A stretch of 64,000 nt of DNA from Propionispira raffinosivorans DSM 20765 (lineage in GTDB: Bacteria; Bacillota; Negativicutes; Selenomonadales; Selenomonadaceae): contig NZ_KB905839.1 in the NCBI RefSeq assembly GCF_000381065.1, positions 248,001-312,000 on the forward strand, written 5' to 3'. Positions 35,463 through 45,148 of the stretch are shown here, piece after piece; position 1 is the first letter of the stretch; each line of letters begins with the position of its first letter. The notes beneath the pieces are model-generated. The model did not search any database and was not told the origin of the DNA. It saw nothing but the letters and a program-made list of their open reading frames with translations. Position numbers and translations under genes: made by a program.

Positions 35463-36422
35463 TTGAAAATTTCGGTTTTGGGATGTGGCCGCTGGGCTGC
35501 TTTTTTGGCATGGTATACGGAGTCATTGGGAAATCAGGTCATGGTATGGGGTCGGGAAACATCAAAACGATACCAACAGTTACAAGATACACGTAAAAAT
35601 GATTTTTTGATGCTGCCAAAGCAGGTTTCATTGAGCCATTCTCTAGAGAAAACGATTTCGTTTGGTGAAATTGTGATTATTTCTATTAGTTCGCAGTCGC
35701 TGCGATCTTTAGGCAAACAATTGCATGCATTAGGCAATATAGAGAATAAAACCTTTGTGCTTTGCATGAAAGGTTTGGAAATTGGTACAGGAGAAAGGCT
35801 ATCCAGAATATTATTGGAAGAACTTGGAGCAGGTATTAAGGTGGCTGTTTGGGTGGGACCCGGACATGTACAGGATTTTATAAAAGGAATACCAAACTGC
35901 ATGGTAATTGGCTCGGATGATATTGCGGTAACAAAGCAGATTGTTGATGAATTTAGCAGTAAATTGATTCGTTTTTATTATGGGACAGATTTGCTTGGCA
36001 TTGAAATTGGTGCGGCAGCGAAAAATGTCGTGGGAATTGCAGCGGGGATGTTAGACGGTCTTCAATATACCAGCTTAAAAGGGGCGCTTATGGCACGGGG
36101 GACCAAAGAACTATCCAGCCTGATTGAAGCCATGGGTGGGGATCCTATGACGGTTTATGGGCTTAGTCATCTAGGCGACTATGAGGCAACCTTGTTTTCA
36201 TTGCATAGCAACAACCGACGCTTTGGTGAAGACTTTGTTCGAGGTGAAGTTTCGGATACACTGGCTGAAGGTGTATACACAGTAGAAGCCTTGATGGATT
36301 TAGCAAGGATATACAAAATTGAATTGCCGATTTGTCAGGCTGTTTACAAGATCCTTAAGGGTAGTCAAGATATAAAAGGTGAACTGCTTTCTTTATTTTT
36401 ACGTCCGGTTAAAGCCGAATGA
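35463..36422 (+). CDS. GpsA-like glycerol-3-phosphate dehydrogenase, divergent
   Basis: The 319-residue protein has the Rossmann start ISVLGCGRWAAFLAWYTESL in place of the usual GAGSWGTALA, then WVGPGHVQDFIKG and the catalytic region GAAAKNVVGIAAGMLDGLQY, whose lysine is the conserved one. LSHLGDYEATLFSLHSNNRR replaces the usual SLGDLxxT...SRN motif. It probably reduces dihydroxyacetone phosphate with NAD(P)H or is a relative with a new substrate. The start is uncertain: a TTG at 35463 fits the family and follows GGGGTTGA; a TTG at 35427 gives 12 more residues. Confidence 0.75.
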   Translation: MKISVLGCGRWAAFLAWYTESLGNQVMVWGRETSKRYQQLQDTRKNDFLMLPKQVSLSHSLEKTISFGEIVIISISSQSLRSLGKQLHALGNIENKTFVLCMKGLEIGTGERLSRILLEELGAGIKVAVWVGPGHVQDFIKGIPNCMVIGSDDIAVTKQIVDEFSSKLIRFYYGTDLLGIEIGAAAKNVVGIAAGMLDGLQYTSLKGALMARGTKELSSLIEAMGGDPMTVYGLSHLGDYEATLFSLHSNNRRFGEDFVRGEVSDTLAEGVYTVEALMDLARIYKIELPICQAVYKILKGSQDIKGELLSLFLRPVKAE

Positions 36423-36477
36423 GGGCTGAGATCAAGACGGTTGTATCAATGAAATTAAAATTTTCGAATTTACAAAA

Positions 36478-36516
36478 AAAGAAGCTGCATATTTACTATA
36501 GGGCAGCTTCTTTTTT
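36478..36516. terminator. Bidirectional terminator, GpsA-like gene and lacI-type gene
   Basis: AAGAAGCTGC pairs with GCAGCTTCTT, flanked by A-run and T-run, so it works on both strands. The regulator gene's stop codon lies within it. Confidence 0.8.
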
Positions 36517-37515
36517 ATTCGGTTTATTGTGTGAAAAACTTTCTCGTTCAACGAGTAAGGAAGGAAAAATTGTTTTTGATGGGGCAGCAGCAAAATCACC
36601 ATTGAGGATTTGTGCCAGAATCGTGACAGCCGCTGGGCATAGTACATCTAAGCGGTTATCGATACTTGTGAGTGAAGGTGTAGAACATTCAGCTAGAATT
36701 GAATTGTTAAAGCCGATGACTGGTAAAATAATTCCACGTGCCGATAGAGCTTTTTGTGCACCAACAGCGAGCAGGTCTTCTGAGGCGGTAATGGCAGAAA
36801 GTTCGATACCACTATCCAGGAGTTTCGTTGTAATGGCTTCTGCTGCTTCGAGTGTTCGCGGTATTCTTTGGATTAAGTACGGTACTTGCTTTAAATTATA
36901 TTCTTGTATCCCTGCTTTGTAACCAGCCAGTTTTTGCTGTCCACTATAAGATAATGAATCATACAGATATAAAATATTATCACAGTGTTGTTTCGCCAAA
37001 AGCTCGATGGCTTTTTGCATGCCCTCTTTTTCATCACAGAGGACGCAATAAATATTTGGTACATCCAAAAGACTGTTGATTGTAATAATTGGAATTTGTT
37101 TCGTGATTTTTTCAATGTGCGAATTATCTTGTTCTTCACGAAATGGTGAGCCGATTAGGATAATGGCATCAACATGTTTATCGAGAAACAATTGCAAATA
37201 TTTTTTTTTGTCTGATAATTCATTGCCAGTGCAGCCTAAAATAACATCAAGTCCGCGTTTTCTGAGATCATGTTCAACTAAAGACACGGCTTTGGCAAAA
37301 AATGCATCGGATACATCGGTGCAGAGGATACCGATCATTTTCATCGAATTTAAGCCAAGTCCACGGGCAAATGGGTTTGGTTTATAGTTGTGCTCGTTCA
37401 TGGCTGCTAAGACTTTTTCACGTGTTTTAGGACTGACTTTTGTACTGCCATTTAGAACGCGTGAAACCGTAGCAATCGAAACGGCACAGGCTTTTGCTAT
37501 ATCGTAAATAGTCAT
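36496..37515 (-). CDS. LacI/GalR-family repressor
   Basis: The 339-residue protein starts with the LacI helix-turn-helix (TIYDIAKACAVSIATVSRVL; NGSTKVSPKTREKVLAAM) and hinge (YKPNPFARGL), followed by a ribose-binding-type effector domain. It is divergent from uxaA and the GH28 gene, so it probably represses galacturonate use and responds to a uronate or its derivative. Two LacI-type operators lie in the shared upstream region (37591 and 37766). AGAGGTG precedes the start. Confidence 0.92.
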   Translation of the reverse strand: MTIYDIAKACAVSIATVSRVLNGSTKVSPKTREKVLAAMNEHNYKPNPFARGLGLNSMKMIGILCTDVSDAFFAKAVSLVEHDLRKRGLDVILGCTGNELSDKKKYLQLFLDKHVDAIILIGSPFREEQDNSHIEKITKQIPIITINSLLDVPNIYCVLCDEKEGMQKAIELLAKQHCDNILYLYDSLSYSGQQKLAGYKAGIQEYNLKQVPYLIQRIPRTLEAAEAITTKLLDSGIELSAITASEDLLAVGAQKALSARGIILPVIGFNNSILAECSTPSLTSIDNRLDVLCPAAVTILAQILNGDFAAAPSKTIFPSLLVERESFSHNKPNKKEAAL

Positions 37516-37590
37516 AATTCACCTCTGGTTTTAGTATATATTTAAGTATAGCGAATTTTTATACAATAGCAATAGAAAATGTAAGATTCT

Positions 37591-37604
37591 TGTTTGCGCT
37601 TACA
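37591..37604. promoter_or_regulatory. LacI/cre-like operator near the repressor gene
   Basis: TGTTTGCGCTTACA fits the LacI-family/cre consensus on the complementary strand (TGTAAGCGCAAACA) with one mismatch. It lies 75 bases upstream of the repressor start and may mediate autoregulation or CcpA control. Confidence 0.5.
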
Positions 37605-37734
37605 TAAAAGAAGGTAATTTGATTAAAATTATAGTAAATAGTCAATAAATACTGAGCTTGAAGGAAAAGAAAGGGGTATCATATATTTATAAAAGAATGT
37701 GAAAATGAAAACTTTTAAATCAATACAAATTATG

Positions 37735-37762
37735 TTGACATATACATTACAAATGCTAAAAT
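37735..37762 (+). promoter_or_regulatory. Promoter of the uxaA-GH28 unit
   Basis: TTGACA (37735-37740) and TAAAAT (37757-37762) are 16 bases apart. An operator palindrome follows directly. Confidence 0.7.
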
Positions 37763-37765
37763 GAA

Positions 37766-37781
37766 TTGTAAGCAATTACAA
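37766..37781. promoter_or_regulatory. Palindromic operator TTGTAAGCAATTACAA
   Basis: The 16-bp near-perfect palindrome sits at about +1 of the promoter at 37735, a position where a bound LacI-type repressor blocks transcription. It is the likely main site for the repressor encoded at 36496-37515. Confidence 0.65.
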
Positions 37782-37837
37782 ACAAGACATAAATATATAT
37801 TTTACATAAATATTCATTATCATATTTCTTGTTTTAT

Positions 37838-38160
37838 ATAAGAATTAACAATGACAGAATATTTTGCGATAAAGCAATTTTGCGGCATTATTATGGTTTC
37901 AAACCTTATGAAATGAAAGATCCAAATTTAACTTAGTAAGGAGTCGATTGACTATGAAAAGTTCTGATGATTTTCGTCAACAGTTTCAAGAGCCTTCGGC
38001 AATACTATCGCTCATGAGACTCACATTTGGTTCAAGTATTATTTTAATTGCAAAAAGACGCTTGTTCGTACAACGATTGAAACAATGTACCATTGGGAGA
38101 GTGGGGATTTGTCGACAAAAAATATGTTTGGTTTTTGCTAATATCCGATTATTAAAGTAA
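37838..38160 (+). pseudogene. Possible gene relics in the uxaA leader
   Basis: One frame at about 37847-37936 reads DKAILRHYYGFKPYEMKDPN, then LT and a stop, and looks like the end of a protein. A good ribosome site (AAGGAG) follows, then an ATG at 37954 opens KSSDDFRQQFQEPSA. The ORF continues to 38160 but loses protein-like composition after residue 15, while another frame gains it (HETHIWFKYYFNC; TTIETMYHWESGDLSTKNMF). This suggests two decayed genes with frameshifts. I do not recognise either. A 68-residue peptide from 37954 remains possible. Confidence 0.35.
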
Positions 38161-38211
38161 GTCATGTAAAGTCTAGATACAAGTATATGAGTTTTTTAAG
38201 GGGATGTCTTT

Positions 38212-39699
38212 ATGAAAAAAATGATTCGTATTCATGACAAAGATAATGTTGCTGTAGCGTTACAGGCAGTAGAACAGGGTGAAAAAATCGAGGTGGATGG
38301 TTTTAATGTTACGGCAGAAGAAGTGGTTTTGCCAGGACATAAGATGGCTTTACTGCCGATTGATGCGGGTTCACCGGTTGTCAAATATGGTTCGCCGATT
38401 GGTTTTGCCAAAAAGGATATCAGAGCTGGCCAATGGGTTCATACCCATAATGTGAAATCAGGACTGGGAGAAATTTTAGAGTATCATTATACACCTGACT
38501 TTGAAACGATAAAAAAACAAAAGTCACATACGTTTATGGGCTATAAACGTAAAAATGGCAGTGTGGGTATCCGTAATGAAGTTTGGATCGTGCCTACAGT
38601 GGGGTGTGTCAATGCGATTGCCAGATGTATTGAAACAGCAGCGCAGCAGGAATTTATGACCGATACAATTGATGGGATTTATGCTTACAGTCATCCGCAT
38701 GGCTGTTCACAACTGGGGGATGACCATCATAATACACAAAAAATCTTGAGTGGTCTGATTAAACATCCAAATGCTGGCGCAGTGCTTGTTTTGGGCTTGG
38801 GGTGTGAAAATAATCAAATTGATTCGATGAAGGAAATACTGGGTGATTATGATGATAATCGTGTAAAGTTCCTGGTCTGTCAGGAACATGAAGATGAAGT
38901 TGCCACCGCACTTTCGGTGATGAAAGAACTTTGTGCATACGCGGCTTCGTTCAAACGTGAATCTTGCAGTGTAGATCAGTTGGTTATTGGTCTTAAATGC
39001 GGCGGGTCGGATGGCTTTTCGGGTATTTCGGCGAATCCGCTTGTGGGGCAGCTGTCGAATCAGATTATCGCCGAAGGCGGCACATCTATTTTGACTGAGG
39101 TGCCGGAAATGTTTGGTGCGGAAACACTTCTGATGAATCGCTGTAAAGATCAAGCCATTTTTGATAAGACTGTGCAGCTGATTAATCATTTTAAAGAATA
39201 TTTTATGCATTATGGTGAAAAAATCAATGAAAATCCATCCCCAGGAAATAAAGAAGGCGGGATTACGACGTTGGAAGACAAATCGCTGGGCTGTGTCCAA
39301 AAAGGCGGCAGTGCCGTGATTGAAGATGTCCTTGGCTACGGAGAAACTCTGACCAGTAAGGGCCTTAATCTATTGCAGGCGCCAGGAAACGATTTGGTGG
39401 CAGCGAATGCTTTAGCTGCGTCCGGGGCGCATATGGTTCTTTTTACAACTGGCCGCGGAACACCATTTGCCTGTCCGGTACCAACGATCAAAATTTCCAG
39501 CAATTCAGCTTTGGCAAAGTTTAAAAAGAATTGGATTGATTTTGATGCAGGGGTGCTTTTACAAGGTGAAAAAATGACGAAGGTAGAAACGGACTTTTTT
39601 GAGTTTGTTTTACAGATCGCATCCGGCACAAAACGGGCTAAATCGGAAGCGCTTGATAAGCATGAGCTGGTAATTTTTAAAGATGGTGTAACACTCTGA
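38212..39699 (+). CDS. uxaA: Altronate dehydratase (UxaA)
   Basis: The 495-residue protein combines the N-terminal SAF domain (IRIHDKDNVAVALQAVEQGE; about 1-95) and the C-terminal D-galactarate dehydratase/altronate hydrolase domain (GYKRKNGSVGIRNEVWIVPT; HPHGCSQLGDDH; LKCGGSDGFSGISANP). UxaA dehydrates D-altronate to 2-keto-3-deoxygluconate in galacturonate catabolism. AAGGGG precedes the ATG. It is followed after 36 bases by a GH28 enzyme and is divergent from a LacI regulator. uxaB and uxaC are not in the window. Confidence 0.94.
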   Translation: MKKMIRIHDKDNVAVALQAVEQGEKIEVDGFNVTAEEVVLPGHKMALLPIDAGSPVVKYGSPIGFAKKDIRAGQWVHTHNVKSGLGEILEYHYTPDFETIKKQKSHTFMGYKRKNGSVGIRNEVWIVPTVGCVNAIARCIETAAQQEFMTDTIDGIYAYSHPHGCSQLGDDHHNTQKILSGLIKHPNAGAVLVLGLGCENNQIDSMKEILGDYDDNRVKFLVCQEHEDEVATALSVMKELCAYAASFKRESCSVDQLVIGLKCGGSDGFSGISANPLVGQLSNQIIAEGGTSILTEVPEMFGAETLLMNRCKDQAIFDKTVQLINHFKEYFMHYGEKINENPSPGNKEGGITTLEDKSLGCVQKGGSAVIEDVLGYGETLTSKGLNLLQAPGNDLVAANALAASGAHMVLFTTGRGTPFACPVPTIKISSNSALAKFKKNWIDFDAGVLLQGEKMTKVETDFFEFVLQIASGTKRAKSEALDKHELVIFKDGVTL

Positions 39700-39735
39700 T
39701 TCGTTGATTGGCAGATAAATGGGGAGGAAATAGTG

Positions 39736-41253
39736 ATGCAGTTTGAGTGGAATGAAGATTTGTATGCAAAAATTGACAATAAGGTAGATCGGGCAATGCC
39801 GGAATTTAAAGACAGAAAGATATATTGCATAACGGATGCTAAATACAAAAAGCTTATTCGAAAAATCACGGAAATTTATTTTACACATCCAGATGGTCCT
39901 TATCCGGGAACGAAAGCAGAGCTTAAAGCGGATCTTGTTTATAATCAGAAAAAGTTAAAAAAACATGCGCATATGATTTCGTATTATGGTGAAGTCATTC
40001 AGGCAGCTATTGATGAAGCAAGTGCAGCTGGGGGCGGCATTGTCGTAGTGCCGGATAATGGGCAGGACTGTTATTATACGGGTGCGATTTATCTGCGAAG
40101 TAATGTGGAGCTGCATATTGAAGAACATGCTGTGTTGAAATTTGTCCGCAATAAAACCAATGAATATTATCCTTTGCGTTACAGTCGCTGGGAAGGCGTC
40201 GAATGCATGAACTTTTCACCGTTTCTTTATTGTTATGAAGAGGAAAACATTGCAATTACCGGCAAAGGTACGCTGGATGGTGCGGCAGATGAATTTAACT
40301 GGATGCCATGGAAATTTGCCTACTTTGGTCAAACGGATCAACAGATTCAACGTGAACGTCTTTTTGAACTGGGCGAACTGGGTCGTGATACGCAAACAGA
40401 ACGTATTTTCGAGGAAAATATTTCAACCCTGCGTCCGCCTTTTATTCAGCCTTATAAATCAAAAAATATATTAATCGAAGATATTAATATAATAAATTCA
40501 CCATTTTGGGAAATTAATCCCGTATTATGTGAAAATATCAAGATAAGACATATTTCTATCGATACAGATTTATATAATAATGATGGCGTTGATCCTGAAT
40601 CATGCCGCAATATGATTATTGAAAATTGTTCGTTTCTAACTGGTGACGACTGCATTGCCATAAAATCTGGACGTAATAATGAAGGCCGAAGGATTGCGGT
40701 GCCAACAGAAAATATTATTATCCGTAATAATCATTTTAGCAATGGTCATGGCGGGATTACGATTGGCAGTGAAATTTCGGGTGGCGTGCATGATATTTTT
40801 GCGCATGATAATTATTTTGATAGCACGGAACTTGATTATCCAATCCGTTTTAAAACCAATGCAAAACGAGGCGGATATATGGAAAATATTTACATAAAAA
40901 ACAGTGTAGTGAATAAATCAAAAGTTGCTGTAGTATATGCGGATTTCTTTTATGAAGAAGGTGAAAACGGTACATTTATGCCAAGTTTGAAAAACATTAC
41001 CTTATCAAATATAAAAACCGCCGCAGGTGGCAGCATTGATGCTGAAAATGCTTTGTACTTAAAAGGTTTTGCGAACTCCCCGATTGAAAATGTTACGATT
41101 GAAGATGCTGTATTGGATGGGGTTGAGAAAAAATCTGTTTTGCGTAATGTAAAGGGACTGCGCTTTAAAAATGTTTCTATCAATGGACAAAAGATAGAAG
41201 ATTCTCTTATGAATGTTGACAATGGGTCTATAGTTGAGTATTTGTCATTTTAA
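39736..41253 (+). CDS. GH28 polygalacturonase-type glycosidase, predicted cytosolic
   Basis: The 505-residue protein has a right-handed beta-helix. GH28 motifs are visible: NDGVDPESC (NTD equivalent), GDDCIAIKSG (catalytic aspartates), GHGGITIGSE and RFKTN (RIK equivalent). There is no signal peptide, so it should act in the cytosol on imported galacturonate oligomers as an exo-acting enzyme rather than on polymeric pectin. ATG 39736 follows GGGGAGG. Together with UxaA it forms a short galacturonate operon under the LacI regulator. Confidence 0.9.
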   Translation: MQFEWNEDLYAKIDNKVDRAMPEFKDRKIYCITDAKYKKLIRKITEIYFTHPDGPYPGTKAELKADLVYNQKKLKKHAHMISYYGEVIQAAIDEASAAGGGIVVVPDNGQDCYYTGAIYLRSNVELHIEEHAVLKFVRNKTNEYYPLRYSRWEGVECMNFSPFLYCYEEENIAITGKGTLDGAADEFNWMPWKFAYFGQTDQQIQRERLFELGELGRDTQTERIFEENISTLRPPFIQPYKSKNILIEDINIINSPFWEINPVLCENIKIRHISIDTDLYNNDGVDPESCRNMIIENCSFLTGDDCIAIKSGRNNEGRRIAVPTENIIIRNNHFSNGHGGITIGSEISGGVHDIFAHDNYFDSTELDYPIRFKTNAKRGGYMENIYIKNSVVNKSKVAVVYADFFYEEGENGTFMPSLKNITLSNIKTAAGGSIDAENALYLKGFANSPIENVTIEDAVLDGVEKKSVLRNVKGLRFKNVSINGQKIEDSLMNVDNGSIVEYLSF

Positions 41254-41330
41254 ATAATGGGTAAAATGGCTTATATTTATTGAAATGATTTTATAGTTCT
41301 ATGAAAACAGTTGATAATACTATATGAAGC

Positions 41331-41366
41331 AAGACTATTGTCTTAGGATGATAGTCTTATTTTTGC
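41331..41366 (+). terminator. Intrinsic terminator after GH28 gene
   Basis: AAGACTAT pairs with ATAGTCTT across a 12-base loop and is followed by ATTTTT. Confidence 0.65.
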
Positions 41367-41500
41367 TGTATTTAAAGCTGTATGGCAATTATTTTAATTA
41401 TATGATTGAATAAAGGCTGGATTTTGTATATTATTTAAATAGGATCAATTGATTTTGTTTGAATGATTAGAAAAAAATCAGAACATGGATGGAATAAAAA

Positions 41501-43216
41501 ATGAAACAGCATATAAAAATTCCGCCTGAAAGCATGCTGGGAAAAGGTAAATTCTTATTTGACATTTTAAAAGAAACTTGTGAAGAATATCTTTTCGCTT
41601 ATGATGCAAAGGCAAATATTACAATGCTTTCACCAAAGTTAGTGCAAGAGTTTGATTTGCCAGGAGACATTTTGCCGGATATAATCAAGTCTTGGTCGCA
41701 GTTGATTCATCCTGATGACGTAGCGAATTACGTAACGAGTACGCGAGAAATTCTAGAACATAAGACGGATGAATATAAGCTGGAATATCGTATTAAAAAT
41801 AGACAGCATGAATATGTATGGATGCATTGCCATGGTAAAGTGATCTGTGACTCATCTGGAGAGCGTGCCCTATTTGTTGGGACATTGTCTCGGCTGGTAC
41901 GGAGAAGTCGGGCCGATATAGTAACCGGACTTTTAAATAAGTATCAGTTTGAAATAGATGTCAAAGCAGCCTTAGATAGTTTTCGGAACACAGGTGAAGG
42001 TGGATCACTGGTGATATTTGGTGTTGATAATTTTAAAATCATTAATGAAACGTATAATCGTTTTTTTGGTGATCTGGTGCTCAATCGAATTGGTCGTAAG
42101 ATTGAAAATATCCTGCCCGCGGGTGTTAAACTTTATAAGCTGGATGGTGATGAGTTTGCGATTATTTATTCGAAAGCCATCAACGTGGATGTTGTGGATT
42201 TGTTTCAGTCGTTGCAACGCTATACCAATAGTCAGCATGAGCTTGATAAACGGAAATATCTTTGTACAATTTCAGCCGGTACTGTATTTTTCCCAAAAGA
42301 TGGAAAAAATTATTTATCACTGCATAAACATGCTGAGGTGGCCTTGGAACTTGCAAAACAAAGCGGTAAAAACAAACTGTGCTTTTTCTCAAAAGAAACC
42401 TACAATCGATGGGTTAAATCAATTTCGCTTCGGGATGAACTAAAAGTGAGTGTTGAAAACGGCTGCAAAGAATTCGAATTATTTTTCCAGCCACAGGTTG
42501 ATGCGGTTGATCGTACTTTAAAAGGTGCGGAAGCTTTGCTGCGCTGGCATAATAGCCGGGGGAAGATGGTGGCTCCCATGAATTTTATACCACTGCTGGA
42601 AGAGACGAAACTAATTATTCCAGTAGGAAAATGGGTTTTTGAAGAGGCTGTGAAGGTTTGCAAAGAGTGGCAAGAATTAGTGCCCGATATTACGATGAGC
42701 ATTAATGTATCGTATGAGCAACTGAAGGATGTTACCTTCAAGGAATTTGTTCAAGACTGTATGGCTCGATACAATATAGCAGCAAAGTCGATTACATTAG
42801 AACTTACGGAGAGCTGTATTGTTTCGGATTGGGAATTTGTGAATCGAGAGTTTGATTTTTTTCGCAAACAAGGTGTTAATATCGCGATGGATGATTTTGG
42901 AACAGGCTATTCATCACTTAGTTATCTTAAAAATTTATCAACGGATATTGTGAAGATTGATCGTGAATTTGTGAAGAAAATCTTACAAAATGATTTTGAT
43001 AAAATGTTGATTGAATATACGGTTAAACTATGTCATAGTGTTGGTATGACTGTTTGTATTGAAGGTGTAGAAGAGAAGGAAGAATATCAGCTCTTACTTG
43101 ATCAATGCAAGGCAGATACGATTCAGGGCTATTTATTTGGTCGACCGGCACCTAAAGCGGATTTTGTCCGAAAATTTATTATTGATCAAGAAAATTTAAA
43201 AGTAAAAGTAATTTAG
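41501..43216 (+). CDS. PAS-GGDEF-EAL protein (c-di-GMP turnover)
   Basis: The 571-residue soluble protein has an N-terminal PAS fold (about 25-135: [39 protein letters not shown]), a GGDEF-like domain (about 140-300) and an EAL domain (about 310-560). The GGDEF motif reads LDGDEF, so cyclase activity is doubtful. The EAL motif [27 protein letters not shown] and the conserved KID are intact, so phosphodiesterase activity is likely. queF follows closely (14 bases), perhaps by chance. Confidence 0.92.
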   Translation: MKQHIKIPPESMLGKGKFLFDILKETCEEYLFAYDAKANITMLSPKLVQEFDLPGDILPDIIKSWSQLIHPDDVANYVTSTREILEHKTDEYKLEYRIKNRQHEYVWMHCHGKVICDSSGERALFVGTLSRLVRRSRADIVTGLLNKYQFEIDVKAALDSFRNTGEGGSLVIFGVDNFKIINETYNRFFGDLVLNRIGRKIENILPAGVKLYKLDGDEFAIIYSKAINVDVVDLFQSLQRYTNSQHELDKRKYLCTISAGTVFFPKDGKNYLSLHKHAEVALELAKQSGKNKLCFFSKETYNRWVKSISLRDELKVSVENGCKEFELFFQPQVDAVDRTLKGAEALLRWHNSRGKMVAPMNFIPLLEETKLIIPVGKWVFEEAVKVCKEWQELVPDITMSINVSYEQLKDVTFKEFVQDCMARYNIAAKSITLELTESCIVSDWEFVNREFDFFRKQGVNIAMDDFGTGYSSLSYLKNLSTDIVKIDREFVKKILQNDFDKMLIEYTVKLCHSVGMTVCIEGVEEKEEYQLLLDQCKADTIQGYLFGRPAPKADFVRKFIIDQENLKVKVI

Positions 43217-43230
43217 AGGAAGCGAGACTT

Positions 43231-43731
43231 ATGGTAGAGAGAAAAAAAGAAGAGATGCCTGACATTACGTTATTAGGACAAAAAAATGTGCAATATGGAT
43301 ATGATTATGTGCCAGGGATTTTAGAAACTTTTGATAATAAACATCCGATGAATGATTATTGGGTCAAGTTTAACTGCCCTGAGTTTACAAGCCTTTGTCC
43401 GATTACAGGGCAGCCGGATTTTGCTACGATTTATATTTCATATATTCCTGAGCGAAAAATGGTGGAAAGCAAGTCACTTAAATTGTATTTGGTGAGTTTT
43501 CGAAATCATGGAGATTTTCATGAAGATGTCGTGAATATTATCATGAAAGACTTGATTAAATTAATGGACCCACGTTATATTGAGGTATGGGGTAAATTTT
43601 TGCCGCGCGGGGGCATTTCGATTGATCCGTATGCAAATTATGGAAAAATGGGAACGAAGTATGAAGCATTAGCCTGGGATCGTTTTAAACAGCATGATTT
43701 GATGGGGATGGATCGTGTAGATAACCGGTGA
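43231..43731 (+). CDS. queF: NADPH-dependent 7-cyano-7-deazaguanine reductase
   Basis: QueF reduces preQ0 to preQ1 in queuosine synthesis. The 166-residue length is that of the short (Bacillus-type) Que[13 protein letters not shown] holds the catalytic cysteine and aspartate; the NADPH motif region is [20 protein letters not shown], and SIDPYAN is near the end. AGAGGAAG precedes the ATG. Confidence 0.96.
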   Translation: MVERKKEEMPDITLLGQKNVQYGYDYVPGILETFDNKHPMNDYWVKFNCPEFTSLCPITGQPDFATIYISYIPERKMVESKSLKLYLVSFRNHGDFHEDVVNIIMKDLIKLMDPRYIEVWGKFLPRGGISIDPYANYGKMGTKYEALAWDRFKQHDLMGMDRVDNR

Positions 43732-43882
43732 AATAATTTTTCTTTTACATGCCAGGATAGGGAATACATCTTTTCATTAAATAAGCTCTATAGTATAATG
43801 TTTCTATAGGAACGTGAAACATTGCTGGGGGTTTCTTGCATCATATTATGGGATGTTTGAAGAGTATGGGAGTTGGATTTTT

Positions 43883-44446
43883 ATGAATAATTTATTGAGA
43901 AATGTATTGACCAGACGCAGCATTCATAGTTTTGATACGCGACAGATTAAGGACGAGGAACTTACAGAAATCCTGGAATCGGGTAAATTAATTTCAACTG
44001 CAGTAAAAAATCAGCCATGGCATTTTACAGTGATTCAAAATAAAAGTGTACTCAGTAAAATCAATGCCAAAAATAGTGAGGCTTTTTTGGCTTATGGGCA
44101 TGATTTATTTAAAGACAGGCAAAGTGAAGAGCCTTTTAATTTTCTAAAGAATGCGCCGACCTTGCTCATTATCTCTGGTAAAAATGATATCAAATATGCG
44201 CAGGATGCCGCCAACACTGTTTTTGGCAGTATGATGCTCGCTGCTGAGAAATTTGGCATCGGTTCGTGTTGGACTCATTCACTGAAAATTTTATTTGATT
44301 CGCAGGAAGGCAAAGAAATTGTGGATGAAATTAGTCTTCCTCCGTTGTATACTCCTTTGTGTGCAGGTGTTTTTGGTTATAAAGAAGCGATTAGTTCACC
44401 TGGGGCGGTTTGTTTAAATGATGATATTGTGCACATTATCCGCTAG
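43883..44446 (+). CDS. Nitroreductase-family FMN oxidoreductase
   Basis: The 187-residue protein has the nitroreductase start LTRRSIHSFDTRQIKDEEL, AVKNQPWHFTVI and the C-terminal GSMMLAAEKFGIGSCWTHSL. It should bind FMN as a dimer and reduce nitro, quinone or related compounds; the natural substrate is unknown. ATG 43883 follows GGGAG; an in-frame start at 43814 adds unrelated residues. Confidence 0.9.
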   Translation: MNNLLRNVLTRRSIHSFDTRQIKDEELTEILESGKLISTAVKNQPWHFTVIQNKSVLSKINAKNSEAFLAYGHDLFKDRQSEEPFNFLKNAPTLLIISGKNDIKYAQDAANTVFGSMMLAAEKFGIGSCWTHSLKILFDSQEGKEIVDEISLPPLYTPLCAGVFGYKEAISSPGAVCLNDDIVHIIR

Positions 44447-44467
44447 GGAAAATAAAGTATCATAATA

Positions 44468-44505
44468 AAAAAAAAACGACGTTTTCGTTAAGAAAGCGTC
44501 GTTTT
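44468..44505 (+). terminator. Terminator between nitroreductase gene and cobO
   Basis: AAAAACGACG pairs with CGTCGTTTTT. It ends only 18 bases before the cobO start codon, leaving little room for a separate cobO promoter. Confidence 0.7.
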
Positions 44506-44523
44506 TGGGGAGATAGAAGAATT

Positions 44524-45096
44524 ATGATTCAAATCTATACCGGTACTGGCAAGGGGAAGACGACTGCTGCTATTGGTCTTACAATTCGTGCTCTTGGAGC
44601 TGATAAACGGATTTTTTTTATGCAGTTCATGAAGGGTCTGGCTTATAGTGAACAGAATATACTAAAAAATCTTTCGAAAAATCTGGTATTGAAGACAACG
44701 GGAAAACCTTTTTTTATTGCCGAGGAAGGCATGCTGTCAGAGAAACAAAAAAAGGACTGGGGTGATGAAGTGGTCATTTTCCCGGCAGGAAAACCGCCAG
44801 CTGATTATATTGCATTAATGGAAGCAGGCTTTCAAGAAGTAGTTGAAGCAGCACTGGCAAAGAAATATGACATGTTAATTCTGGATGAAATCAATGTAGC
44901 TCTTTTTTTCAAGCTTCTTTCACGTAAAGCGGTAGAGCAGTTCTTACTAATTTGTCCGCCGAAAATAGAGATTGTCATGACGGGGCGTAATGCTCCAGCA
45001 TGGCTGATAGCTAGAGCCGATCTCGTTACCGAAATGCAGGAGATTAAGCATTATTATACAAAAGGGATACAGGCTCGCCTGGGGATTGAAAATTAA
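44524..45096 (+). CDS. cobO: Cob(I)yrinic acid a,c-diamide adenosyltransferase (CobO/BtuR type)
   Basis: The 190-residue P-loop protein has Walker A YTGTGKGKTTAAIG, MQFMKGLAYSEQNIL and the Walker-B-like MLILDEINVAL, followed by VMTGRNAPAWLIARADLVTE, as in CobO/BtuR. It transfers adenosyl from ATP to Co(I) corrinoids. Its presence supports cobamide synthesis or salvage, matching the CobA-HemD and double CobT-like genes. GGGGAG lies upstream. Confidence 0.93.
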   Translation: MIQIYTGTGKGKTTAAIGLTIRALGADKRIFFMQFMKGLAYSEQNILKNLSKNLVLKTTGKPFFIAEEGMLSEKQKKDWGDEVVIFPAGKPPADYIALMEAGFQEVVEAALAKKYDMLILDEINVALFFKLLSRKAVEQFLLICPPKIEIVMTGRNAPAWLIARADLVTEMQEIKHYYTKGIQARLGIEN

Positions 45097-45107
45097 AAAA
45101 TCATATA

Positions 45108-45147
45108 AAAATGAGGCGCGAATAAGAATATCGCGTCTCATTTTTAC
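45108..45147 (+). terminator. Intrinsic terminator after cobO
   Basis: AAAAATGAGGCGCGA pairs with TCGCGTCTCATTTTT (one G-T pair). Confidence 0.85.
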
Positions 45148-45148
45148 T

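Noticed and set aside
36419..36922. Plus-strand ORF of 167 codons
   Set aside because: It lies opposite the LacI-family gene, runs through a terminator and has no family resemblance.
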